Below are positions 27,145 through 35,140 of a stretch of DNA of 64,000 nucleotides, in pieces. Location of the stretch: the NCBI RefSeq assembly GCF_900106045.1, contig NZ_LT629802.1:868001-932000 (forward strand), in the 5' to 3' direction. The notes beneath the pieces are model-generated. The model was not told where the DNA came from, did not search any database, and saw nothing but the letters and a program-made list of their open reading frames with translations. The first letter of the stretch is position 1, and every line of letters starts with the position of its first letter. Source of the DNA: Pseudomonas mucidolens. Lineage in GTDB: Bacteria > Pseudomonadota > Gammaproteobacteria > Pseudomonadales > Pseudomonadaceae. The position numbers and the translations under genes were made by a program.

Positions 27145-28110
27145 TCAGTCCGGGCGTGATTGCGCCAGCAGGTCGCGGTCTTCCTTCTCACTCATGCGGC
27201 GGAAGTACGTCGACAGCAACGCCCCGGAAATATTGTGCCAGACGCTGAACAGCGCACTGGGAACCGCCGCCAGCGGCGAAAAATGCGCGCTCGCGAGGGC
27301 TGCCCCCAGCCCCGAGTTCTGCATGCCCACTTCCAGTGCCAATGACTTGCGTTGCGGCAGCGATAGTCTGAATGCGCGGGCAGTAAGGTAGCCCAGCAGG
27401 TAACCAAAGCTGTTGTGCAGCATCACTATCGCCATGATCAACAGGCCCGACTCGGCAATCTTTGCCTGGCTCGCAGCCACCACGGCAGCGACGATGATCA
27501 CGATGCTGACCACAGAGATCAGCGGCAACACCTCCACCGCATGGCGCACGCGCTCACCCAGCAGACGCTGGGCCAATACACCCAGCACGATGGGCAGCAA
27601 CACCATTTGCAGGATTGACCAGAACAACTCCATGAACGACACCGGCAACCACGCCGAGGCCAGCAGCCAGATCAATGCAGGCGTCAGCAGTGGGGCGAGG
27701 AGGGTGGTGATCGAAGAGATGGCCACTGACAGTGCCAGGTCGCCACGGCCCAGCCAGGTCATGACGTTGGAAGAGGTGCCACTTGGGCAGCAACCGACCA
27801 GAATCACCCCGACGGCGATTTCCGCTGGCAGGTTGAAGACCTGGCACAACAGCCAGGCCACGCTGGGCATGATCACAAATTGCGCAATCACGCCCAGGGC
27901 CACCCGCCCCGGATGACGGGCAACCTCAGCGAAATCCGCAAGCTTGAGGGTCAGCCCCATGCCAAACATCACCAGCCCCAGCAGCGGGACGATGGCGCCT
28001 TTCAGGCCGATAAACCAGCTGGGTTGCAGGAAGGCAACCACGGCGAAAATCAACACCCAGTAGGCGAAGGTATTGCCGACGAAGCGACTTAAGGCCGCGA
28101 GTGCGCGCAT
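27145..28110 (-). CDS. Bile acid:sodium symporter (BASS) family protein
   Basis: A 321-residue, ten-helix membrane protein. The BASS signature GCCPSGTSSNVMTWLGRGDLALSV lies near residue 110-135 (shown in part), with EVGMQNSGLGAALA near 255. Bacterial homologues move organic anions with sodium; bile acids are not the expected substrate in Pseudomonas, pantoate or keto-acids are possibilities. The start at 28110 follows AAGGATCTC; the longer frame to 28149 overlaps a hairpin. Confidence 0.9.
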   Translation of the reverse strand: MRALAALSRFVGNTFAYWVLIFAVVAFLQPSWFIGLKGAIVPLLGLVMFGMGLTLKLADFAEVARHPGRVALGVIAQFVIMPSVAWLLCQVFNLPAEIAVGVILVGCCPSGTSSNVMTWLGRGDLALSVAISSITTLLAPLLTPALIWLLASAWLPVSFMELFWSILQMVLLPIVLGVLAQRLLGERVRHAVEVLPLISVVSIVIIVAAVVAASQAKIAESGLLIMAIVMLHNSFGYLLGYLTARAFRLSLPQRKSLALEVGMQNSGLGAALASAHFSPLAAVPSALFSVWHNISGALLSTYFRRMSEKEDRDLLAQSRPD

Positions 28111-28153
28111 GGGGAGATCCTTGTTATTAGAGAGGTAGTCGGGCTGCAAATCG

Positions 28154-28193
28154 GATCAAAAGGTGGAAGCAAGCCTGCTCCCTCCTTTTGATC
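28154..28193 (-). terminator. Hairpin after rdgC with REP-like core
   Basis: GATCAAAAGG and CCTTTTGATC close a hairpin whose inside (GGAAGCAAGCCTGCTCCC) resembles a REP core. It sits 10 bp after the rdgC stop and upstream of the BASS gene. Confidence 0.55.
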
Positions 28194-28203
28194 TTCACCA
28201 GTC

Positions 28204-29124
28204 TTAAATGCCTTGCGGGGTCTCTTCGCCGCCCAACGCTTCGATCAATGCCGGCAAGAAGTCGCCGAACGTCAGCATCATCAAGGTAAAGCTGGCGTCC
28301 AGTTGCCCCAGGGCCTCTTCGCCGCCGTCCTGTTCCGCCTGGTCTTGCAGCAGGTCTTCGAACTTCAGACGTTTGACCGTCATCTTGTCATCGAGCATGA
28401 ACGACAGCTTGTCCTGCCAGGCCAGTGACAGCTGGGTCACGACTTTGCCGGTGGTCAGGTGCAGCTGGATTTCCTCACCGGTCAGGTCCTGGCGCTTGCA
28501 GCGCACAATACCGCCGTCTTCGTGGGTATCGCGCAGTTCGCATTCGTCGAGCACAAAGAAGTCATCGGCCGGTTTCTGCGTGGTCACCCAGTCAGTCATG
28601 ATCGCCGTCGGTGCGGTTTTCACGGTCAGTGGACGTACCGGCAGTGTGCCGATCACTTCACGCAGGGTCGATAGCAAGTCCTCGGCGCGTTTCGGGCTGG
28701 CCGAGTTGACCAGGATCAGGCCTTGTTTGGGCGCAATGGCGGCGAAGGTCGACGAACGACGAATAAACGCGCGTGGCAGGAAGGCCTGGATAATTTCATC
28801 CTTGATCTGGTCGCGTTCCTTTTTATAGACCTTGCGCATTTGCTCGGCCTCGATCTCCTCGACCTTTTCCTTCACCGCGTCACGCACGACGCTACCCGGC
28901 AGGATACGTTCTTCCTTGCGAGCGGCGATCAGCAGGAAGTCGCCGCTGACGTGTACCAGCGGTGCGTCTTCGCCTTTACCGAACGGGGCGACGAAACCGT
29001 AAGTGGTCAACTCCTGGCTTGCACAAGGGCGCGCCAGTTTGGTGGCCAGTGCAGTTTCCAACGCCTCGGCATCAACAGGCAGATCTTGGGTCAGGCGATA
29101 GATAAGCAGGTTCTTGAACCACAT
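28204..29124 (-). CDS. rdgC: Recombination-associated protein RdgC
   Basis: The 306-residue product begins [20 protein letters not shown] and has [14 protein letters not shown] near residue 40 and [18 protein letters not shown] near 100, typical of RdgC. RdgC forms a dimeric ring around double-stranded DNA and restrains RecA; it is also linked to replication restart. The ATG at 29124 is chosen (RBS-like GAGGAGAG upstream); a frame to 29148 adds eight residues without support. It is divergent from the tRNA-Val/Asp cluster. Confidence 0.97.
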   Translation of the reverse strand: MWFKNLLIYRLTQDLPVDAEALETALATKLARPCASQELTTYGFVAPFGKGEDAPLVHVSGDFLLIAARKEERILPGSVVRDAVKEKVEEIEAEQMRKVYKKERDQIKDEIIQAFLPRAFIRRSSTFAAIAPKQGLILVNSASPKRAEDLLSTLREVIGTLPVRPLTVKTAPTAIMTDWVTTQKPADDFFVLDECELRDTHEDGGIVRCKRQDLTGEEIQLHLTTGKVVTQLSLAWQDKLSFMLDDKMTVKRLKFEDLLQDQAEQDGGEEALGQLDASFTLMMLTFGDFLPALIEALGGEETPQGI

Positions 29125-29234
29125 GGGGTGAGTCTCTCCTCTATACAAAGGGGGGCATTATTCTCCTCGCAGCGCCCGAGGCCAACCCCGCGTAAGCCAT
29201 TGGAAGGCATGGAAAAAAATATTAAAGAAAGTGC

Positions 29235-29263
29235 TTGCCAGAGTCTGGGGCGCTCCGTAGAAT
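29235..29263 (+). promoter_or_regulatory. Sigma-70 promoter of the first tRNA-Val/Asp pair
   Basis: TTGCCA (29235-29240) and TAGAAT (29258-29263) with a 17-bp spacer, followed by the GC-rich discriminator GCGCGCCAC that is shared with the tRNA-Glu promoter at 10481. Confidence 0.75.
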
Positions 29264-29284
29264 GCGCGCCACACCGAAAGTGAA

Positions 29285-29360
29285 GGGTGATTAGCTCAGC
29301 TGGGAGAGCATCTGCCTTACAAGCAGAGGGTCGGCGGTTCGATCCCGTCATCACCCACCA
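29285..29360 (+). tRNA. tRNA-Val (anticodon TAC), copy 1
   Basis: A 76-base cloverleaf starting GGGTGATTAGCTCAG with anticodon loop CTTACAA (TAC), acceptor GGGTGAT/ATCACCC and encoded CCA. Identical to the copy at 29637. Confidence 0.98.
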
Positions 29361-29379
29361 TTCGCTTCAAGTGTTACGC

Positions 29380-29456
29380 GCAGCGGTAGTTCAGTCGGTT
29401 AGAATACCGGCCTGTCACGCCGGGGGTCGCGGGTTCGAGTCCCGTCCGCTGCGCCA
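29380..29456 (+). tRNA. tRNA-Asp (anticodon GTC), copy 1
   Basis: A 77-base cloverleaf with acceptor GCAGCGG/CCGCTGC, anticodon loop CTGTCAC (GTC) and encoded CCA. Nineteen bases after tRNA-Val, so a common transcript is likely. Confidence 0.98.
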
Positions 29457-29498
29457 TATTCGGTTACCTGGAACGCTGAACGCCAGGTCACCACACGG

Positions 29499-29524
29499 AA
29501 AGCCCGCTTAATCGCGGGCTTTTT
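29499..29524 (+). terminator. Terminator after the first tRNA-Val/Asp pair
   Basis: AAAGCCCGC and GCGGGCTTT with a TTAATC loop and a T5 tract. Confidence 0.9.
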
Positions 29525-29636
29525 GCTGTCTGGGGAATAGCAAACAGTCGGCTTCTGAAGTTTTTTTGAATAAACTGCATTTAAATCAACATATTACGAT
29601 TTTTTGGTATATGATGCGGCCCACACCGAAAGTGAA

Positions 29637-29712
29637 GGGTGATTAGCTCAGCTGGGAGAGCATCTGCCTTACAAGCAGAGGGTCGGCGGTTCGATCCCGT
29701 CATCACCCACCA
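29637..29712 (+). tRNA. tRNA-Val (anticodon TAC), copy 2
   Basis: Identical to the tRNA-Val at 29285. The 14 bases before it (CACACCGAAAGTGA) and the downstream spacer are also repeated, showing tandem duplication. A TATGAT -10-like box lies at 29610-29615 in an AT-rich stretch, but I see no good -35. Confidence 0.98.
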
Positions 29713-29731
29713 TTCGCTTGCAGTGTTACGC

Positions 29732-29808
29732 GCAGCGGTAGTTCAGTCGGTTAGAATACCGGCCTGTCACGCCGGGGGTCGCGGGTTCGAGTCCCGTCCG
29801 CTGCGCCA
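29732..29808 (+). tRNA. tRNA-Asp (anticodon GTC), copy 2
   Basis: Identical to the tRNA-Asp at 29380, including the 40 bases after it. Confidence 0.98.
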
Positions 29809-29848
29809 TATTCGGTTACCTGGAACGCTGAACGCCAGGTCACCACGC

Positions 29849-29875
29849 AAAGCCCGCTTAATCGCGGGCTTTTTT
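29849..29875 (+). terminator. Terminator after the second tRNA-Val/Asp pair
   Basis: The same AAAGCCCGC/GCGGGCTTT hairpin as at 29499, with a T6 tract; the duplicated unit includes it. Confidence 0.9.
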
Positions 29876-29882
29876 GTGCCTG

Positions 29883-31043
29883 TCATTGCGTCATCGCGCG
29901 GTCGGATAGCGGAGGCGAATTGCGGCTATGCCGGTAATCGCTGACGGCTTCGTACACCGCTTTGCGCAAGCGATTGATTCCGCCGATCGGCCGGTGTTCC
30001 TCCAGGCCGAACCAGGGATTGAATGACTGGTTGTCGCAGGCCAGGTTCTGCGCGGGTGTATCAAAATCCTGAGCCGGGATGCGGACCTTGGCGACCGTCT
30101 CGTAGGGCGCATCGCTTTCCTTCCACTCGATGCTAGTGTCTTCGATGGGCATGTATTTTTGCGGATTCTGGCGCTGGATCTGCAACACGAAGCACGCGTC
30201 CATGCGGTCGGTGGAGAGCTGCTGGTGCAAGGCGCTGCGCAAGAAATTCGGCAGGGCCTGATTCTGTTTTGGCAGGTCATAGCGCGGGCAGCTCTGCGGA
30301 TCCGGGGCGACGCGAAACTTGGCGTTGGCGGTGCCGAATTTGTAGGGCGATACCGAAAAGTAGGTTGTCTGCGTCGGGCTGGCCGGTGCGGGTGCCAGGG
30401 TCGCGAGGGCGATAAACAGATGGCGTATCTGCCAACTGCGCGGATCGATGCTCGGGAAGAATGCCATGACTTTTTTGCCATCGGCCTGGGCGCCGACGTT
30501 TTGCGCATATTCCGCCACATCACTGACAAAGAAGTTCGGATGACTGAACATCACGAAATCCTGTTCCGTGCGCGCTTGTTGATCGGCCAGCAGTTGTTTG
30601 CCTGGCACCTCGAATAACTTGATTGCCATGCCACGCGCATCACGGATGCTGTCGAACTGCGGATGCGCGTTGCCATTCGACAGGCGCATCATGGCCTGCC
30701 AGGTCTTGCCCGGTTCGGCGAATACGCCCTGGCGCAGTGCCGGGTCGAGGTCCGCCAGCACACTGACTTGCGCCTTGACGCAGCCGTGGGCCTTGGCATG
30801 GGCATCACGCAGGTAGCGGGTGCCTTCACGGTGCTGATCGACGATGCGTACCGCGGTCTGAATGATGCCTTGGGTCATCGCGGCTTCCCCTGGGGGAATC
30901 TGTTCGTCCGGCGACACCGGGCCGCTGTGCTGCCAGGCAAACCACAGTGTGGAGAGCAACCAGCCGAGCAAACCAAGGCCGACCAGCCACAACAGGGTTT
31001 TGCCGAGAAATGCGCCGAGACGCAACCACAGTCGAGCGAGCAT
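29883..31043 (-). CDS. Catalase-like haem protein, membrane-anchored
   Basis: A 386-residue protein of the short catalase-like (SrpA-type) family. It has one N-terminal membrane helix (GKTLLWLVGLGLLGWLLSTL) and then a catalase core: AHGCVKAQVSVLADLDPALRQG around the distal region, MMRLSNGNAHPQFDSIRDARGMAIK near residue 140 (shown in part). Short family members act as peroxidases rather than true catalases. ATG 31043 is supported by AAGGAT upstream, but ATG 31076 overlaps the upstream stop codon (ATGA) and is possible. It is co-transcribed with the di-haem gene before it. Confidence 0.85.
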   Translation of the reverse strand: MLARLWLRLGAFLGKTLLWLVGLGLLGWLLSTLWFAWQHSGPVSPDEQIPPGEAAMTQGIIQTAVRIVDQHREGTRYLRDAHAKAHGCVKAQVSVLADLDPALRQGVFAEPGKTWQAMMRLSNGNAHPQFDSIRDARGMAIKLFEVPGKQLLADQQARTEQDFVMFSHPNFFVSDVAEYAQNVGAQADGKKVMAFFPSIDPRSWQIRHLFIALATLAPAPASPTQTTYFSVSPYKFGTANAKFRVAPDPQSCPRYDLPKQNQALPNFLRSALHQQLSTDRMDACFVLQIQRQNPQKYMPIEDTSIEWKESDAPYETVAKVRIPAQDFDTPAQNLACDNQSFNPWFGLEEHRPIGGINRLRKAVYEAVSDYRHSRNSPPLSDRAMTQ

Positions 31044-31072
31044 TGGGCGATCCTTATGGCGAAGAGGGGAGG

Positions 31073-32881
31073 TCATGGCAGTTGTTGTTCCAGCGGGCCG
31101 CCCAGCACTTTCAGGTATTCCAGCAACGCCCAGCGCTCCTGCGGCGCAAGCGCTCGACCGATGACCCCGTTGCCACGCTTGCCGGCACGGAACTCGTGGC
31201 CGCTGTTGTGGTTGCCGGTGATTGCGGTATCGAACAGGAATGCGTTTTTAAAGGCTTCGGTACGATAGCCCAAATGGCGCGGGTCGTAATCGAAGGTGCC
31301 TTTATAGAAGGTGCGGCTGCGCTCGTCCTGAGGGGAGAGCAATTGGTAGATCGTTGGCACCGAGCCGTTGTGCAGGAACGGCGGGGTGGCCCAGACCCCG
31401 GCTAGCGGACGAGCCTTGTAGGCCCGCAGTTCACGCACGCCAATCGGCAAACCGTAGCCGTCCAGGCGCGGACGTTCTTCAGGCGTCACACCTGCTGCGC
31501 GGTAGGCATGTTCTCCGACAAACGCTGTGACATATGCCAGGCCCTTGGCCACCGACAGGTTGCGCAGGTCCAAGGGTTCCGTGGGCGTCGGATGCAGTTC
31601 CACGTTCAACTGCGCCAGCTCGCTCGTATCCCACTGCAGGGCGCTGAGGTCGTAGCGGTAATCGGCAATGTTGTTGGCGGTGCCGGGATCGGTGCCGATG
31701 ACGTCCACCGGGAGCATTTTCAGGCGTTGCACCGGGCGGCCGTTTTCCTGCGTGACGCTGGGCACGTGGCAGCCGGCGCAGTTTTCGCTGAACAGGGCGC
31801 GGCCTTGGGCGGCCAGTGGTTTGTCAACGGCACCGAACAATTGCTCCGGCCAGGTCGGCGGCTTGAGTCGTTGCAGGGTTTCCTCGATCAGGTTCAAGTC
31901 GCGCACGCGCACGCTGGACGGGTAGCGCGCGTCGCCTTTGAGCGGTTGGCCGGCGCTGTCGAAAAAGGCCAGGGTCGCGCCAACGCCTAGCGCCTCACCG
32001 ATATTGCGGGCCATGGGCTGCTGGGCCGAGCCGTTCCATTGCACCCAGTCGAACGTCCACATGTCCCACAATTGCGGGTAATCTACCGGCGCGTTGGCAA
32101 TACGGTAGTTAGCGGGGGAAATGGCATCGCCAAAACTCGCATTGGCGATACGGCCGAACGCGTCGGTGCGGCCCGGTCCTTCTTCGGTGGGATAGAGGCC
32201 GCGATGCGTGTCATTCCAGGCGACTTTGAGGAACGTATCCAGGGACGTCTTGAAGTCCTCGCGCAGTTGATCGTATTGGGCGTCGTACTGATCACCCAGC
32301 ACGTTGTGGGCGAAACGCTTGAACTTCCACGGGTTGTAATAGGTGGAGGCGAGGCTGGCCACCAGGGCCTGGCCGAAGCTGCCGCCACGCAAGGTCGGCA
32401 CACTGGAAGGCAGCACGTGTTGGGCCGCGCCACCGTCGACGCGCAAGGCCTGGCCGTTGAAGCGCAATTCGCCGGTGTGGCAGGCAGCGCAGGTGATGTC
32501 GAGAAAATCGTGGTTGCTGCCCGGGTTTTGATGCCGGGTAAAACCCACTGGCAGGTTGCCGGGGTTCGAGGGTGTGGCCCGCTGCCCGGGCTCTACCAGA
32601 AAGCCGAAGCGCGCCAGGTACTCGGGCGCCGCAAAACGCTGTTCGGAGAACGGCAGTTCCAAGGCGGTGAACCACTCATAACGCAAGCCCTTGACCTGGG
32701 TACCTTGAGGCGTGAAATAGTACGTCTGGCGGTCGGCGGCGCTCCACTGATCCTGGAAATGCACTTGCTCCACGGGCACATAGTCCGGCAGTTTTGGATT
32801 GACCACGTAATAGAGCACCACGGCCAGTATCAGTACCAGCAACGCCGCGATCAGCAGCAATACACGGAGAAAAATGCGCAA
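31073..32881 (-). CDS. Di-haem cytochrome c peroxidase-like protein (RoxA-like)
   Basis: The 602-residue product has an N-terminal membrane helix or signal (LRVLLLIAALLVLILAVVLYY) and two CxxCH haem c sites, CAACH near residue 133 and CAGCH near residue 369. Length and the order of sites fit the RoxA-like/di-haem peroxidase group rather than the ~330-residue CcpA peroxidases. It should act in the periplasm as a peroxidase or dioxygenase; the substrate is unknown. The start is a TTG at 32881 with AAGGA 8 bases upstream, since no ATG or GTG fits. It overlaps the catalase-like gene. Confidence 0.85.
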   Translation of the reverse strand: MRIFLRVLLLIAALLVLILAVVLYYVVNPKLPDYVPVEQVHFQDQWSAADRQTYYFTPQGTQVKGLRYEWFTALELPFSEQRFAAPEYLARFGFLVEPGQRATPSNPGNLPVGFTRHQNPGSNHDFLDITCAACHTGELRFNGQALRVDGGAAQHVLPSSVPTLRGGSFGQALVASLASTYYNPWKFKRFAHNVLGDQYDAQYDQLREDFKTSLDTFLKVAWNDTHRGLYPTEEGPGRTDAFGRIANASFGDAISPANYRIANAPVDYPQLWDMWTFDWVQWNGSAQQPMARNIGEALGVGATLAFFDSAGQPLKGDARYPSSVRVRDLNLIEETLQRLKPPTWPEQLFGAVDKPLAAQGRALFSENCAGCHVPSVTQENGRPVQRLKMLPVDVIGTDPGTANNIADYRYDLSALQWDTSELAQLNVELHPTPTEPLDLRNLSVAKGLAYVTAFVGEHAYRAAGVTPEERPRLDGYGLPIGVRELRAYKARPLAGVWATPPFLHNGSVPTIYQLLSPQDERSRTFYKGTFDYDPRHLGYRTEAFKNAFLFDTAITGNHNSGHEFRAGKRGNGVIGRALAPQERWALLEYLKVLGGPLEQQLP

Positions 32882-33138
32882 GATAACTATCCTTGTCGAA
32901 TTGTCAGGTTCTTATGCCATTCAACGCAGTATGCGGCAAGTAGCCATGATCGGCGTGCTGAGTCGGTTTCAACCGTCCCGCAGGCCGTCGCAGAGCCCTG
33001 GAATAGATGAAAATGCTTTTAAACACGTGAACTTATCAGAAATTTCCTGCTCTCATGCCGGTAGCCATTGGTCGTGGCCGCCTGATAAGCTCGCGACTTT
33101 ATTCGATTGCCCTTTTGGCGCATGAACAAGGAAATAGC

Positions 33139-33885
33139 ATGAAACAGCATCGGTTGGCGGCGGCGGTGGCCCTGGTTAGCCTGGTACTTGCGGGTTGTGA
33201 TTCGCAAACCAGCGTAGAGCTGAAAACCCCGGCGCAGAAAGCTTCCTACGGTATCGGCCTGAACATGGGCAAAAGCCTGGCTCAGGAAGGTATGGATGAC
33301 CTGGACTCCAAGGCGGTTGCCCAAGGCATTGAAGATGCCGTCGGCAAGAAAGAACAGAAGCTGAAAGATGATGAGCTGGTGGAAGCGTTCGCCGCACTGC
33401 AAAAGCGTGCCGAAGAACGTATGACCAAGTTGAGCGAAGAGTCGGCAGCTGCCGGCAAGAAATTCCTCGAGGAAAACGGCAAGAAAGCCGGTGTTGTCAC
33501 CACTGCTTCCGGCCTGCAGTACGAAGTTGTGAAGAAAGCCGATGGTGCTCAGCCAAAGCCGACTGACGTAGTGACTGTTCACTACACCGGTAAGCTGACT
33601 GACGGCACCACCTTTGACAGCTCTGTGGATCGCGGTAGCCCGATTGACCTGCCGGTCAGCGGCGTGATCCCGGGTTGGGTCGAAGGCCTGCAACTGATGC
33701 ACGTCGGCGAGAAGTACAAACTGTACATTCCGGCTGACCTGGCCTACGGCGCCCAGAGCCCGAGCCCGGCGATTCCAGCCAATTCGGTACTGGTGTTCGA
33801 CCTGGAGCTGCTGGCTATCAAGGACCCGGCCAAGGCTGAGGCACCTGATGCACCCGAAGCTCCCGAGGCACCGGCTGCCAAGTAA
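33139..33885 (+). CDS. FKBP-type peptidyl-prolyl cis-trans isomerase, lipoprotein
   Basis: A 248-residue Mip/FkpA/FklB-like isomerase. The signal peptide ends in LVLAGC, so it is a lipoprotein with Cys20 as the anchor. Residues ~30-135 form the helical dimerisation domain (KASYGIGLNMGKSLAQEG), and ~135-235 the FKBP domain (VVTVHYTGKLTDGTTFDSS; GVIPGWVEGLQLMHVGEKY; LAYGAQSPSPAIPANSVLVF). The tail is an Ala/Pro/Glu-rich repeat. It catalyses proline isomerisation as a periplasmic chaperone. The ATG at 33139 follows AAGGAAATAG. Confidence 0.95.
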   Translation: MKQHRLAAAVALVSLVLAGCDSQTSVELKTPAQKASYGIGLNMGKSLAQEGMDDLDSKAVAQGIEDAVGKKEQKLKDDELVEAFAALQKRAEERMTKLSEESAAAGKKFLEENGKKAGVVTTASGLQYEVVKKADGAQPKPTDVVTVHYTGKLTDGTTFDSSVDRGSPIDLPVSGVIPGWVEGLQLMHVGEKYKLYIPADLAYGAQSPSPAIPANSVLVFDLELLAIKDPAKAEAPDAPEAPEAPAAK

Positions 33886-33900
33886 GTCTGCGGTTGAACA

Positions 33901-33930
33901 CACAACGCCCCGTCTCGACGGGGCGTTGTG
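33901..33930 (+). terminator. Terminator after the FKBP gene
   Basis: A perfect 14-bp stem (CACAACGCCCCGTC / GACGGGGCGTTGTG) with a 2-base TC between the arms, followed by GTTTC. Very stable, although the T tract is short. Confidence 0.75.
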
Positions 33931-34254
33931 GTTTCTGGAGGACGGTGTTTTCTGTCGATACCGCCTGGAACCTTGCAGGGCAGAGGCTACGGGATGTGCT
34001 ATCCAGCGGGCGTCGGTTTAAAATCAAACGAACGCCCGCGTGTTAGAGCAGTCAGATAAGGAGTCGGGCACGGTTAGCCGCAGATGCGCTCCAAGTCAAT
34101 GAAATCTTGGGTTTTTTTTATGTGCGCAAAAAACGCCCGATCTGACTGTGAGCCTTGTAAATCGGGGCCTTCAGCCGTGAAAATGCGCTCTGTTCACAAG
34201 GTTATCCACAAGTTGTGTGGATAACCTTTTCTCTCGACTGGAACTGGAGTGATG
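33931..34254. other. Non-coding region with a strong hairpin, T8 tract and paired DnaA boxes
   Basis: No convincing reading frame is seen in this ~320-bp interval. On the plus strand it holds a stem at 34006-34039 (GCGGGCGT/ACGCCCGC plus GTTT/AAAC inside), then a CCAAG...CTTGG stem with TTTTTTTT around 34093-34119, and the inverted DnaA boxes described separately. The arrangement hairpin, then short stem and T8, would suit a small RNA, but none that I recognise. Confidence 0.4.
34198..34228. promoter_or_regulatory. Inverted pair of perfect DnaA boxes forming a hairpin
   Basis: TTATCCACA at 34202-34210 and its complement TGTGGATAA at 34216-34224 lie inside a 13-bp perfect inverted repeat with a 5-base loop, 27 bp before the ykvA-like start. 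Both match the DnaA consensus. It may be a DnaA-responsive operator or a titration site; as a hairpin followed by TTCTC it might also be a weak terminator. Confidence 0.6.
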
Positions 34255-34710
34255 ATGAAAGCACCCTGGAATTTCGCCCGTTTCCTGCCCTTGGCCGCCC
34301 GCCTCCTCGGCCGTGGACGCTTGCCGACGTTATTGTTCGCGGTCGCCGCCAAAGGCTCCAGCCAGGGTAACCGGTTGGGCAAGCTCAAGGATGATCTCAA
34401 ATTACTCCAGGCGCTGTGCCTGGCCTACTGGCGCGGCGAGTATCGGGCGATCAGTCCCAAGGCGCTGGTGTCAGTGGTGGCGGGGCTGATGTACTTCCTC
34501 AGTCCGATTGACGCGATTCCGGACTTTCTGCCGATGTTCGGCATGCTGGACGACATCGCGGTATTGGCCTGGGTCATGAAGACCCTAGATGGCGAACTGA
34601 GCGCTTTCCGTGCTTGGCGTGAGCGCCAGCGCCCGGAAAAGCTGGTGGTGGTGGAGCGCTTACCTGCCACGCCTCAGCTCTTGCAGGCGGAAAGCCCGAA
34701 AAAAAACTGA
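34255..34710 (+). CDS. YkvA family (DUF1232) membrane protein
   Basis: The 151-residue product contains the DUF1232 core at ~60-100 (SPKALVSVVAGLMYFLSPIDAIPDFLPM, in which the pattern YFLSPIDAIPD is diagnostic), with a basic N-terminus. Family proteins are small inner-membrane or membrane-associated proteins of unknown function. Three possible starts (GTG 34249, ATG 34252, ATG 34255) lie together; 34255 has the best distance from GGAG at 34246-34249. The upstream DnaA-box palindrome might regulate it. Confidence 0.87.
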   Translation: MKAPWNFARFLPLAARLLGRGRLPTLLFAVAAKGSSQGNRLGKLKDDLKLLQALCLAYWRGEYRAISPKALVSVVAGLMYFLSPIDAIPDFLPMFGMLDDIAVLAWVMKTLDGELSAFRAWRERQRPEKLVVVERLPATPQLLQAESPKKN

Positions 34711-34746
34711 AGACGCCAACTATCCCCCTGCGCCCTTCAGGACTGT

Positions 34747-34797
34747 TAGGATTACACTCATGCGGAAAGTACTTACTTAGTAAGTGTTGTAATCCTA
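34747..34797. promoter_or_regulatory. Nested palindromes upstream of the XRE gene
   Basis: TAGGATTACA (34747-34756) and TGTAATCCTA (34788-34797) are perfect 10-bp inverted repeats. Between them lies the perfect palindrome ACTTACTTAGTAAGT (34771-34785). The block ends 10 bp before the XRE ATG. It looks like a double operator for the helix-turn-helix protein it precedes. Confidence 0.65.
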
Positions 34798-34807
34798 CGG
34801 GGCGGTC

Positions 34808-35140
34808 ATGGATATTCAAATAATTTCACGGGATGGCAAGCCCGAATACGCGGTACTGCCATGGGCTCAGTACGAGGCGCTGTTAAACGCCGCCGGCCTG
34901 CATCATCAGGCGTCGAAGCCTTCTTCAAGTCCCGTTGCCGAGCAGGAGTTGCGCCCCTTGGCGCAACTGCGCAGCTTGCGCGAAGCCAAGGGCCTGGCCA
35001 TTGAAGCCCTGGCCCGCACCGTGGGCATCAGCCCGTCTTACCTGGGGTTGATTGAGCGTGGCGAGCGCCAGCCGGACGCTGCCATTCGCCGCAGCCTGGC
35101 CTGGGAATTGGGAATCGCCGGTTGGAGGGAAGAAGTGTGA
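34808..35140 (+). CDS. XRE-type helix-turn-helix regulator with antitoxin-like N-terminus
   Basis: The 110-residue protein has two parts. Residues ~1-30 (IISRDGKPEYAVLPWAQYEAL) resemble the start of Phd/YefM- or RelB-like antitoxins. Residues ~54-105 are a Cro/CI helix-turn-helix (LRSLREAKGLAIEALARTVG; SPSYLGLIERGERQPD). It is followed, with a 4-bp overlap, by an unrecognised gene, and preceded by nested palindromes, which supports autoregulation. A transcription factor is certain; an antitoxin role is only a possibility. Confidence 0.88.
   Translation: MDIQIISRDGKPEYAVLPWAQYEALLNAAGLHHQASKPSSSPVAEQELRPLAQLRSLREAKGLAIEALARTVGISPSYLGLIERGERQPDAAIRRSLAWELGIAGWREEV

Noticed and set aside
29285..29808. 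tRNA genes as phage or island attachment site
   Set aside because: No integrase, no direct repeat of a tRNA end at a distance and no change of composition; the repeats are whole duplicated tRNA units.
34198..34228. Replication origin because of DnaA boxes
   Set aside because: Only two boxes, no AT-rich unwinding region and no dnaA, dnaN or gidA nearby.
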